Shown: piece after piece, positions 35,768 through 47,609 of the stretch
Position numbering within the stretch: position 1 is the first letter of the stretch
How the letters are laid out: each line of letters begins with the position of its first letter
Assembly: GCA_035048495.1 (NCBI GenBank)
Contig: CM068549.1
Location: 12,863,863-12,927,862 of the forward strand
Source of the DNA: Euptelea pleiosperma
Lineage: Eukaryota > Streptophyta > Magnoliopsida > Ranunculales > Eupteleaceae
Length of the DNA: 64,000 bases
Direction: 5' to 3'
Notes under the pieces: model-generated
Databases searched by the model: none
Seen by the model: only the letters and a program-made list of their open reading frames with translations
Told to the model about the DNA's origin: nothing
Position numbers and translations under genes: made by a program

Positions 35768-35857
35768 CCACGTTCACGCTGGTTCTTGATCATGGTTTGC
35801 TCTATTGTATCTGCATCAATATTTCCTTCAACAGCATGTTGTGTATACGGTAATTGA
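35768..35857 (+). pseudogene. Relict transmembrane segment of the LRR receptor
   Basis: Twenty-nine codons in the same frame after the TAG read PRSRWFLIMVCSIVSASIF and continue to a TGA. A basic stretch followed by a hydrophobic helix is what an LRR receptor kinase has at this place. It would only be translated if the TAG were read through. Confidence 0.6.
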
Positions 35858-38800
35858 TCTTCATCCCAATGTTTTCGTGGTTAGTTTCAATTTATTATGA
35901 TCTATATGCATGTTTTACATTCAAATAATTTTTGTATAATGTTAAAAATATGTTATTTGATTTAATACATTATTTTATAGATTTTATAAAGCATGGTAGA
36001 TGTATTTGATGTTTGCATTATTTTAATAGCTTTTGAATTTACACAAAAATAAAAAACTGTTGAAGGTCATTTGGATCCTTTCTTAAGTTTGGATCGGCTT
36101 GAATTTTTAAGTATAATGAGATTACTAAGTTTAGTAACACATACCCAAAAATTTAGTCCGATCTAATCTTAAGATCTTGAATTATGATTTTTTGCATTAT
36201 TTGTCCCATTTAGAAATTAATTTGTAACAAGTTTCTTGTATACTTGTTTTATTGCTCATTGATTATTGTTAATGTATCCATATTGATTCTATATCATGTT
36301 ATGAGACTTAGAATAATTGGAAAAAAAATGTTAAATGTGCATGGATTTACGATTAAAGATTTTATGGCTTGTCATGTCGAATTAATCCTTATGTTGTGAT
36401 CTCAAAAGAGCAAGAAGGAGCCGTAGCCCTAACCCCATTGGTATCGTGCATGTAGTGATATTTTGGTTTACTTGTGGCAAGTAGTCCCATGGGTTTTATT
36501 TATTTTTTGATAAGTTCAGAATAGTATTAATAAAAGGGAGATCGAGAAGATCTCTGAAAGTATAAAGAAGAAAAGAAACCAAAACAATACCAGCTCAAAA
36601 CGAAATACCATGTGATCACTAAAAAAAATACCTTTCATGTCATGCGAAATGCTACCCATCGAAATAAGAGAGTCTTAATGTTCAAAATGACTTCGAACAG
36701 AGAACTCTCATTTCTCTCAAATGTAAAACCCTGGAAACCCTAAAAGGGTATTTCGGTCCATTTTGAACTTTTAGAACCCTTTTCACATATTTTTCTTCAC
36801 CAAATAAAGTGATCTAACAGTTTAAACACACACGTGAAGTTTCAGCCAATTCCAACAAAAATAATTATTTTGGGGTTTTAGGGTCGTTTGATGCGGGCCC
36901 ACATGGGCTCAGTAGACCAACAGATTTTTTTTACTGTTTTGTGTCCCACACGTACGACACATTACTAAAATAAACATACTGAATTTATTTAGATTTTTTT
37001 TTGGAAGTATTTAGCCCATGTTAAATATAATGCATATGCGTACATTGCGCGTATACCGTACGTACACGTATATGTTTGACAATATCCCCTTTTGACCCTA
37101 AGTACCTATGCTATTGTTGGTGGGTGACATATACACCCATAAGCTATAAGTGAATAATATATAATCTATCTTAGTTATTATGTGATAGATATACTTAACT
37201 ATTAAGTCATGAGTTAATTAGAACTCAAGTTATATATATATATATATATTAATTATATTCTAACTAAAGCCATCCCACCTTTAGATTTCATTTTTTTATT
37301 CTAATAGAATAAGCCACAAACCTTCAGCCACACCCATGAAATTCTAACCGTCCTTCTCATTGATATCCATTTCTTTTTCTTTATTTTTGTTTTGGCCCAA
37401 CCTATTAGATCATCTCTTACTCAAATCTACCATGATCTTGTTTCAACAAACCACGATCTCCCCAACTTTCTTTTCTTTCCTTTCCTAGTGATACATCCTA
37501 GCCGTCCAAACCCATTGGGCTGTATGTAAATATCATCCTCCACCGGCTGAACTTATTCTTCCAACCCTAAAATAAAACCATATATATAGATATATGTGCG
37601 ACGTGTTGCGATTGAACTATCTGTACCTCACCCCCGCCAATGTTTTGTTGATCAAGAATCCCCACAATCTTGCTGGTCTCCATACCCTTCTATAGCTGCT
37701 AAGACGTCTCCCCTCCTTTTTGCTCCATCGTCAATCACATGCAGATCCCTAAGGCGTGCTGACCCACGAACTTGCAAATCAGATTGAATATCTAGGCATC
37801 TCCTTCATTGTGAATCAGCCCCACCTAGCTGGCGATCAATACCCTAATACTCCATCAAGAAGCAACACGCAACTCTACCGTTGATCTTAGTCATACCTCC
37901 ATCTTTTGCCATACAATCTTCTTCTACAGGTAAGATTCCTTTTTTTTTCCTTTTCTTTTCTTTCTGGTTACACCCAAAAAAATCCATGTGTAAATCTTGA
38001 AAGAAACCTCCACCATTGATCTTCACCCCTTCACATTGATCTGCAACAAACGGACCACCTTACCTCATACTTAGGAAGTAAGTTTAGGCAGAAAACCATA
38101 TATGTCTCCTTCTTTACATCATGTTTTACACATTGGTTCTTTGTGGTAGTAAATCTTTTATTTTATATATTTTTATTCGTATATCAATTTGTCCCTCTTC
38201 AGCACTGTATAGGTTGCATTTTATCTCCTTTTATCATAATCGTCTATTTTATTCCACGCATATCTCCTTCCTTATATACGATCAACTACCCTATTCTAAC
38301 AAACATCTATATTACTATCATCTCTTTTTCATCATTAATTACTTTTATCAATTCCCTCACTACTCTTGTTCAATCAAGCTCTCTAATTAAAATTACCTCG
38401 TTGTGAGAGCCAAATTCATTTGTTCATTGTAGGATAAGATTTGTGGTGGTTAGTGCATTTGCAGGTAACTACAATATTATAGAGCAAGACAACTACGATC
38501 ACCCTTTACTTTTATATACGCAGGGATTGTTTAGAGTTAAGCTTTCAACTCTTTAAGACCGTACAACCCCCATTATAATAAAATAATAAAAACACTAAAA
38601 TTTGATCGTTGAAGGTCCAATAATGGGTTGAATCTACGCGAAGAGAACCGACTTAAAAAATTACAGTTAATCTGATAGCGAACTAAGGTAGGATTCTGTT
38701 CTCGACCTCTTACTTTTATGGATGCATTTTTATTATTATATTATTAATGCATGTGTTTAAAATAGAAAATTTATTTTAATCTATGTTGAAAAGCATGTAT

Positions 38801-41800
38801 ATCGATTCTCGTGCATCTCCGTTGATTTATCTGCATGTATTGAAACATGATCGTTCATTAGATATTATCCTAGATTGTTAATTATTGTTGGAGATGCATT
38901 GGTTGTTATTATTTCGTTGTTATCATTTGGAGGGTTCGGATGTATCGTAGGACCATGACCCCTTGGATGCTCTCTCGAATTCCGAGAGCATTCCTAAAAA
39001 GCAATAGGGACATTCTGCTCCCAATGATGAAAGACCTGAAACATTCCTGGATCCTTGTGGTAGAATTAATGGCATGGTCCGCCCGTAAGAAAGTCACTTG
39101 TTTAGCCCAACCATGCACTCTCATTATTATTTTGACTCATTGGGGTTTTGAGATTTACCCGATGAGTCCAGTATTTGATTGTTGATAGCATTGATGCATA
39201 TTCCGATCATTGTATGGTTTTTATCATGTTTTAACCGCTCATCCCCATAGAAGTATGGGTGGTGGAGTGAACCGACTGAGTTGTTGATAACTCATGCCTA
39301 TATTCTAACATTTTTGCAGAGATACCAGATGGACCAGCAACTCAGTGATAGGAGCCAGGGGATTCTAGCACTTTTATTATATTCCTAGAAATTATATTTA
39401 GGTTTTGCTTCTAGTCATTTGAATTCTCATTTGAATTCCTAGTTATCTCAGTAGGTTGTTATTTGACATTTGGAATGTAATCGGAGATAAGTTTCAAATT
39501 TACGTTATGAGATTGATTCATTTTGATTTGTGCGATGACTTAGATACATGCTCACTATTTCATTAATATTATTTTTATTCGCACCTCGTGCCTTAGCCTC
39601 GGATACCAGGTTCGATCCATATTCTTCTAGGTCGGGTCATGGGTCCCGGGTTCGGTTCGCGACATCAAAGGTTCTCTTATTGGTACATGCATATTCATTG
39701 GATGTTCTATTCTAATAATTTTGGCCAAACTAGAGTTATCAACAACTTTGCACTTTATGATGGTATCATACATTGCATATATAATATATATCATGTTTAG
39801 TTGCTCATTCCCATGGACACATGTGTATTGGAGTGTGCGTATTGAGCTTTTAAAGCTTACCCTGTCTACTTACCATGTTTCAGATTTGCATGATGGAGCG
39901 GGTGTTTTACCAATTCGATGCTAGCAAAAGATTGACCTTTACTATAGTTTATTTCAATTAGACATGATATATTAGGATTTGATTTAATAATTAACGATGT
40001 AATAAATACTGGTACTTAGTTAATATTATGTTTTGGATTATGATTCATGGGTTATGTTATGAGAATATATAATTTTCGATTATTATAATAAAAAATGTTA
40101 AAGCCTACAAATTTGATATATAATATAACCTAGCAACACCATAAGTTGACATTCTTTTAATTCTTTTCTTATCCTTACTCCTTACTCCTTGGGCCATGGG
40201 TCTAGGTTCGGGGCGTGATAGGTGACCTTATAATAACAACTCATTTAGTTTTGAATATACTGTGTGCACCTAATGTGTTGTTTTATGAAAAAAAGGACTT
40301 ATTAACTACGTGGAATAGAATTTTAAAAAATAAATAAAACAAAGATGATTTGCTAAGGGCCGGGCCGGCCTCCCTTGTATGTGACCCTAGCCTGGCCCTT
40401 ATTTAAAAGGCCTTACATATTTGGGCTCGACCCTAAGGGCTTGAAATTTATAAAAAAAACATATTTTTAAGGCTTTCAAAGGGTTGGGCCGGGTCGGGTC
40501 CCCTTACAAGAGGGCCGGATTGACAACCCTAATTAAAACTAAGTTTAGTAGTTCATCACATATCCAATTTTGACATAGCTAACCTTTATAGGTCTCATGG
40601 ATTACATAACTGAGCCCAATAGCTCATCACATAGTCAACTCAAAAATGAAGAAGAGATAAAAAAAGAAAGTAAAAGAGAAAAACCCTATCAACACAAGTC
40701 CCACAAATATAGCCAGCCAACAATGATAAAATTCCAATATATCAAATAGGTAATCATTTACATTTTCTTTTTCTTGATTTATTCCATACAAGGTTATTAC
40801 ATGACATTGAACTATGGTCATCCAAACCAAATACCAGATACAAACAATACAAATAAAATAATTTATCTTCTCGAGGGAGAAGCCAAGTTATATTACGCTT
40901 TACCTACGAGAGACTATGATGTAGATACCATAAATAACCACTTCCTCATAGCCGCACATATAGTGCCTCGAGATATGCTTATGAGGTCATGATACAATTC
41001 TAAGGCCAACCTTTTGGGGTCCTTGACAAAGTTCCCGAGGTCCATGACATGGTTCCCAAGGCTGACCTTTTAACAAGATCTCTGACACAGTTACAAAGGC
41101 TAATCTCTTGAGGCGATCCCTAACACGTTTCTCGAGTCCGCTGACATCCCTGAGGTGATCTTATCATCCAGACATGTGTATCTTGCCAATTGGAGAAAAT
41201 CTTAACTAATATTAATCCGACACATAAGTTAACTTGCCTATTTGTGATTCAAATATATTTGGGAGACTTTCCAAAAGTCGAAAAAACATCGATAATAGAA
41301 AGCCTCCTAAGAGATAGTCCAACCCTCCTAGAATTGGAGTCTCTTTGACATAACTCACTCCCCATATGGAAAGGTTCCAATGGAGAGTCTAATCCCTTCC
41401 AAAATCAAATTCTTCCCAATACAAACTAAACGTAAAGGTATGAGATCCTATCTCTATTTAATTTACTTGTGACTCCTTCCTCCTCATTCTGGATTATCGG
41501 AGTGTTTTTGCAGGTACCACTCGACTAATGATCAACAGATGAGCCTCTTTTCTCATCCTAGCAAAGCTATTGAAGATTATGTGAGAATAAATTCTCCACA
41601 TTATGGTTATTTTTAGAGGATTTTGGCATGGGAAAAAGGGTCTTGCATTAAGATCAATGATTGGAATGAGGAGATATATAAGAATTCGTTCGATGAACGA
41701 CAAAATTCATTGAGGATAGAGACTATTGGTTCATTCATGATAACCACGTGTTAGATATGATATTGCACGACCCTCATTTGGACAACTAGATTGCCTCCTT

Positions 41801-42019
41801 AACCTCCATTTTAATTATCATCCATTCCAACTCAAGCAAAAAAGCGTCACAGATTGCATGTGGCAAAAGGCCACTAAAACCATTTTTGGCAAACCAAAAA
41901 AAGCAACATTTTTTTGCTAGTAGAAGCCAAAAAGGCGAAAAGTTAGCATGGATGTCACTACAAAAATGACTTTTTGGAAGTAATTAATTAAGTTGTTGTT
42001 TGTTGAAGCAATTTTTTTT
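35858..42019. other. AT-rich intergenic DNA, mostly unassigned
   Basis: No gene was recognised in 6 kb. Visible items: a LINE-like 3' tail on the minus strand near 36490-36600, TA runs near 37233-37249, and two passages (39190-39680 and 39740-40220) that share the layout of Ty3/gypsy chromovirus LTR ends, including GGGTTCGGTTCGCGACA and GGTTCGGGGCGTGATAGG, without an identifiable body. A GGGCC-rich patch lies at 40360-40530 and ends TTGACAACCCT, inverse to AGGGTTGTCAA at 32228. ORFs here are short and unmatched. Confidence 0.45.
36490..36600 (-). mobile_element. Possible LINE 3' tail
   Basis: The minus strand reads TTTTATTAATACTATTCTGA followed by AACTTATCAAAAAATAAATA, the kind of 3' end seen on many plant LINEs. 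No LINE coding sequence is attached. Confidence 0.35.
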
Positions 42020-42415
42020 GGTCGGGCTCCAGTGACAGCCATAAAATGACAGGCTCCCGTTACGGGGCACAATACGTGCCACGTGTCACACTCTTAGAGG
42101 ACTCTGACCGTATGAATGTTTGGCCAATTCCTAGGCGGAGCTACAAACCAAAAATTAGCCTGATTAGTGATTTCTAGGCGTTGGATCTTTGTACCTCAAA
42201 TACTACTCAAATTCCTGTAGTTGAGATCAACCCATGAAAATAAGTCCAATCCAGTGCCTAGAAATCACTAATTAGGCTGATTTTTGGTTTGTTCGTCCAC
42301 CTAGGGATTGGCCAAACATCCATACGGTTAGAGTCCTCCAAGAATGTGACACTTGGCTCATATTGTGCCCTATAGCGGGAGCCTAACATTTTAGGGACTT
42401 CAATGGAGCCTGGCC
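42020..42415. mobile_element. G-box foldback MITE, copy near 42 kb
   Basis: A 396-bp near-palindrome with the family core (AAATCACTAATTAGGC and its inverse) and outer arms containing GGGCTCC and GACAGGCTCCCG that pair with the right end. CACGTG remains in the left arm (near 42080) but has become CACTTG in the right arm (near 42351). Confidence 0.8.
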
Positions 42416-42591
42416 TTTTTTTTTTTTGCATCTTGTTTTCAGTTGAAGCGGAAGCAAAATAATTGCGGAACTGACGTTTTCTAATTTTTAAGGGAATCTT
42501 TCAACATGTCCCTTTTACCCTTGGTTGATATAAAACATAAAAATAAAGTGACAATATAATCCCTATTATCATTTGACATTAGGGGTCTCAA

Positions 42592-42964
42592 CCAAGGTTT
42601 AAAGGAGGCCGTTTTAACGGTTAAACGGACTGTGGGCGTTACCGTTTAAACCGTTTAAACGGATTGAAACGCCCAGGGGCAAAAATGGGAAAAAATAAAA
42701 TTTAACGGATTTTAATGGAAAAAAAACGGAAAAAATGGCGTTGAAATTCAAATTTTGAAATTTGAAAATTAAAAAAAAAAACGGAATTTAACGAAAATTA
42801 AACGGATTTAACGGCCATTTTTTTCACAAAATTTTCCAGAATTAAACGGCCGTTAAAACAAAAAAACGGCCGTTTTTTTCAAAACCGATAAAATGTGTTT
42901 AAACGGTTTTAACGGAAACGGGCTTGGGGCGTTACCGTTTAAACGGCCGTTTTTAAAACCATGG
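42592..42964 (+). mobile_element. AACGG-rich MITE, copy D
   Basis: Starts CCAAGGTTTAAAGGAGGCCG and ends CGGCCGTTTTTAAAACCATGG. Here the repeated inner word is TTTAAACGG in place of TTATAACGG, as if the whole element had shifted to a new short repeat. Confidence 0.75.
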
Positions 42965-42965
42965 T

Positions 42966-44194
42966 CTCAACTTCCTTCCCTTCTCATCCATCTCTTCCAC
43001 CATGAGAAGGTGGTCTCCTATCTACGACTCCGTCGACTGTGAGAAGGTACCCCTCTCTCTCTCTCTTTTAGTCACTCTTTCAGGCAAAATTTTCATTTTC
43101 TTTCTTGATAGATCAGGGTTTCCACCCTTGTTAATTTCTAGGTTTTCAACTCAGATCTGATCATATTCTTCGAAGTAATCCTTCATGCTCAGCTCTGTGG
43201 TGCACATGCCCTTTGTTACTTCGGGACCCAAGCTCTGTGGTTCGACTTCCAGAGTTGAGAAGCATTCAAATTCCCTCTTCCTCTGTTTTTCTTATTTTAT
43301 GCTTCTTTGTTGTATTTTTTTTTTCTCTTTGTGGGTTGAATGAGCAAATGTGGGTTGTGTGAGGAGGAAGTTACTGTTTTTCTAGGAATCTATTTTGAAG
43401 ATGGAGTTTGTTTTGGTTTTACTGACATTGACTTCGCCATTGAAATTTGTTGGCGTTGATTTGTTTTGCTATTCCGTCCTTACTAATGAACGTTCTGGTT
43501 TTGGAATCCACTCTAAATTATGGATGTCCTCTTATTGCATGAAAAAGGCGTCAATATTTCTTAGCATCAATTTTCCCTTCTGAGCAATTTTGTTTCCACA
43601 ATTTAAAGGCAAGGAGAGATTTTTCCCATAGTCAGTCTCATGATTGAGGTTTTTTTCACCCTCTGGTCACTTTCTGAATGACCACATTTCTGCTGTGGTG
43701 CCTTGGTGCTCCATACATTTAGATAGATAATATAACTTCTAATGCTAAAACCAAGGATCTATAGATAAGATTTAATTAGTTGCGACGACTGGCTTTCTCT
43801 TTTAGCTATTTTGTGATGTTTGAAGTTTCAATAGATGGGCAATGTGCATTTGGACTTGAAGATATAGATGTTCTCTTGGTTCCATGATGACCTTTATAAC
43901 CTCTGATTAATTATGGTCTTACCTTGTCCAGAATATCAACACAATAAGAAGAAATATAATCTCCTATTCTTCTCCCATGCAAGTTACAAGATTCAAAGAA
44001 CAGACTAAGTCTGATTTGGAATGGATTTCGACAGAGTAAGGGCATAGTAAAAAAAATAAAAAAGAACTCCCTTGAAACTATCCCTGGGACCTTCGATTTA
44101 TAGAATTTCCTATGGAGGGTTTTGCACATGTTCCAGACTCTCATTTTCTTTAGGGAAAAAGTCAAAGTATCTCAAAATTTGTAGACTATCTTTA
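42966..44194. other. Leader-like region, no proven gene
   Basis: A pyrimidine-rich stretch and an ATG at 43002 open a 15-codon frame that ends at a donor-like AAG|GTACCC (43047), so this looks like a first exon. I could not identify the peptide and found no convincing continuation. The rest to 44194 has only short unmatched ORFs. Confidence 0.3.
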
Positions 44195-44765
44195 CAAAGT
44201 AGTTACATACGGTTGTGTAGGAGGAGGTCCTATACAATCATATGCCATTGGATCTGGCAGATCCTGCACGCATCTCGAAATTAGTGGGATTTTAAGATTA
44301 TGAATAATTGGAGGGGAAGCTAAAAAAAGGGATATGGTTGTGTAGTAGGAGGTCCTACACAACCGTTTGTGACTGGTTTGGGCAGATTGTACACGAATCT
44401 TGAGGAAAGTGGCAATTATTTTTCTAATAAGATGAAGCCTGACCAGACCAGAACAAAGGCATACAGTTGTGCAGATAGGCCGTATGTGGTTGGATATGAT
44501 GATAGTGTATCTGAAGATGTACTCATCTTGTGGGAGATATGAGGATATGGATTTGTTCAAAATGGCCTTCTATACAACCGTATGAGATCACTTTTTCTGC
44601 TTTGGATGACCTGAATCGTTAAATCACACTCTCTAAGATATCCCAAAATCAAAGCAATTGTGTGTTTCTTCAAAATCCGTGCCAGATCTGACACATCTGA
44701 TTGGATATGGTTGCCTAGTTACCCCTCTTATACAACCGTATGTGATTTTTTTTACAAACAGTCAT
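44195..44765 (+). repeat. Decayed tandem repeat with a palindromic core
   Basis: Four to five diverged units of roughly 105-150 bp, beginning near 44209, 44333, 44458, 44560 and 44710. They share forms of ACGGTTGTGTAG and/or TACAACCGTATG, followed in the clearer units by GATC(T/A)G-like and CTGGCAGAT-like words. In the second unit GGTTGTGTAG and CTACACAACC form an inverted repeat with a 9-base loop. Confidence 0.55.
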
Positions 44766-45088
44766 TTGATTTTGTGATAAGTCCTTTTCTGCTTATTTCT
44801 AACAATTTCTCCCGAATCAACTTTGACTTTGACCTTGACTCTTCGCATCCATTGGTTATGATTTTTGAAGCGGTCCACATTTCATTGCTAACAATAAAGC
44901 CCCCTCACCGAGTGCACGCCAAGGTGAAATACAAGTGCGCTTGGTGAAACATTAAAACAAAACATGTCCAGGTTCGATGTATGGGGTGAAACCTTAAAGT
45001 CCTTGAGGTCTATAAATAAGCCAAGGGCTCATTGTTGAAGGCACCAAAGTAAAATCATCGAGGAGAGTCTTGTGAGAAAACTACTCAA

Positions 45089-47247
45089 TCATGGAACTAG
45101 CTGTCAGCTTAGTCTTAATCCGTGAAGATACAGGAAAATAAAAATCTATTTATTTTGTAAGCAAAACTCTATTGGACGTAGAGACCAGATATACTAGATT
45201 AGTGAAAGTCGGATTAGGATTGATATTTTCGGTCCAAATGTTGAGACCCTATTTCCAGGCTCATCCTATCGCTGTAGTCACTAATTGCCATTGAAGAATG
45301 TATTGGCAAATTTTGAGAAGTCCGGAAGAATGAAAAATGGGCTGTCACTTTGGGGCAGTACGAGATAAGCTACAAACCAAGAACGACAGAAAAGGGTCAA
45401 GTAGTGGCCGACTTTCTTGCCGATTTTCCCATTGATGACCCTTTTTGGGATGAGGACACAGAGCCAGACATAGTAGAAAAAGAAATGAAAGGGACCTCAG
45501 ATCCAGGGGATGCAAGGAATGGATGGAGACTATTTGTTGATGGGTCTTCCAGCAGTAATGGTGCCAGAGTCGGCGCCATCCTCATCACTTCGGATAACAC
45601 AAGATTAGAAATGGCTGTCAAGTTAGGATTCTTAGCTTCCAATAATGAAGCCGAATATGAAGCACTGATTGCCGGGTTAAGGTTGCTGAAGAGCTCGGCG
45701 TTAGGGAAATCTTGATTTTTAGCGTCTCTTAGTTAGTGGTTAATCAGGTAAACGACTCCTTCTCGGCCTGGAATGAAAACACAATGAAATATCTCGACGT
45801 CATTGTACAGATAATGGGCAGATTCAACAAGGCTGAGCTATTTCATACAAATAGAGGGGAAAATAGGCATGCTGATGCCCCTTGGCCTACGTTGCGTCCA
45901 TACTGGGAGAAATTGAAGGAAGGGCGATCTTCATCGAGTTTTCTGAGAAGTCGAGTATAGATCTCGAAGAAACAAACGCATAAGATATTATGATAGAATT
46001 GGAAACTTGGATAACACCAATTATAAAATACATGGTGGAAGGAATACGTGATCCGAATAAAAAGGTAGCTTGGCGAGTTGAGCAAAAAGCCCGACGTTAT
46101 CAAATGCTTGGGGCGAATTATACCAAAAAACGGCTGGAGGGCCATTGTTGAAGTGCTTCACACAGAGCCAAGCACAACTTATTTTATTAATTAGGAAATC
46201 ATGAAGGGGAAGTGTGGGAATCACTCAGGAGGCAGATCTTTGGCCCACAAGGTGTGGACGCAATGATATTATTGGACATACATGCAGCAAGAAGCAAAGA
46301 AATATGTTTGAAAATGTGAAAAATGCCAAAAACATGCGCCGACTATCCGAGCTCCTATCGGGGAGCTGAATTCAATTATCAGCCCTTAGCCGTTTGCATT
46401 ATGGGTGCTAGATGTAGTTGGCCCTCTTCCTATGGCTCTGGGAAAATGAAAGTTTCTCGTGGTATTGCTATGGATTACTTCACAAAATGGGTAGAGGTTG
46501 TGGCTCTTCAACAAGCTTGGGAATAGTAAGTAGAAAAGTTCATATGGGAGAGAATTATAACAAGGTTTGGCCTTCCCTATGCATTCATTTCTGATAACGG
46601 TTCACAATTCAGAGGAGGAAAGATAGCTCAATTTTGCACAAAATTCAACATCAGACAACTATTTTTAGCATCCATGTATCACAAGGTAATGGGCAAGCTG
46701 AGGCTACAAACAAGATCGTCTCAGAAAATTTGAAAAAGAGATTGGAACTTACCAAGGGAAAATGGGCCGAGAAACTAGATTGTGTACTTTGGGCTTATAG
46801 GACAACGTCGAGAAGATCTAACGGGGATTCCCCTTTTACCCTAGCATTTAGAATGGAATCAATCATTCCAACCAAAATGATGATAAAGACCACTCGACAC
46901 CGGGCAGTTGAGTTTGGCGTGGGATTTGAAGTTCAAATTATGAAGTGGATATGGCAGAAAAAAGAAGAGATCAGGCAATAATAAAGTTAGAAAGTTATCA
47001 TCAGAAGCTAAGAAAGTGGTAGCACAAGCGAATTAGACCATGAAGTTTCAGAGATGGAGACTTAGTGTTACGAAAATTCTTTCGAAATACAAGAGAACTA
47101 AGTGTGGGAAAATTAGCCATGAACTGGGAAGGACCATACAAAGTGAGAAGAGTTGCAGAAGGTGGAAGTTATTATCTTAAAACCATGGAGGATAAAATCA
47201 TAGAAAAACCATGGAATATATAGAATCTCAAAGTTTTTTATCAATAA
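45089..47247 (+). pseudogene. Tat-lineage Ty3/gypsy RNase H and integrase, decayed
   Basis: Fragments in shifting frames form the 3' half of a Ty3/gypsy pol: the first RNase H (about 45089-45400: SKTLLDVETRYTRL, LRPYFQAH), a second archaeal-type RNase H (WRLFVDGSSSSNGA, ASNNEAEYEALIAGLRLL), the integrase core with FGLPYAFISDNGSQF and YHQGNGQAEATNK, and the C-terminal LNWEGPY-like segment ending LKVFYQ near 47247. Two RNase H domains are the mark of the Tat group (Tat/Ogre/Retand). Reverse transcriptase, protease and gag are missing on the left. Many stops and frameshifts show that it is old. Confidence 0.85.
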
Positions 47248-47249
47248 AA

Positions 47250-47350
47250 GTATTGCCTGGAAGTGAGCCATTTTTTGGCTTAGGCCAACTGGCACCATCA
47301 AGTTTTGCCTGGAAGTGCCAACCATTTTTGGCTTAGGCCAGCCGGCATAA
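47250..47350 (+). repeat. Two tandem copies of a TGCCTGGAAGTG unit
   Basis: Two units of about 60 bp (TTGCCTGGAAGTG...GGCTTAGGCCA(A/G)C) follow the end of pol directly. They are probably part of the 3' untranslated region of the Tat element. Confidence 0.7.
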
Positions 47351-47609
47351 GGAGACAACATATAAAATAAACACATGAATCAGTTTAAATGCATCATCTA
47401 AGAAGTTGATAAAAGCATAAAATATAAGAAATTGGTTGATTAAATTATGTAATCATTTAAAACAAATTATGTATCATAGTATCATGGTATCATAGTATCA
47501 TTATATGAAGGGAAAAGTAAGATTAGTAGAAAGGAAATTTCACTTAATTACATGCATGGCTTGAAAAGCCTAGAAATGTTTTTAATTATGTGAGATAAAT
47601 GAAAGAGGA

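Noticed and set aside
40774..40992. ORF of 72 codons at 40.8 kb
   Set aside because: No family resemblance and surrounded by stops in AT-rich DNA.
43002..43046. First exon of an unknown gene
   Set aside because: Good start and donor, but the 15-residue peptide is not recognisable and no following exon was found; kept only as a region note.
44195..44765. CRISPR-like array
   Set aside because: Units are diverged, irregular in length and in a plant genome; it is an ordinary decayed tandem repeat.
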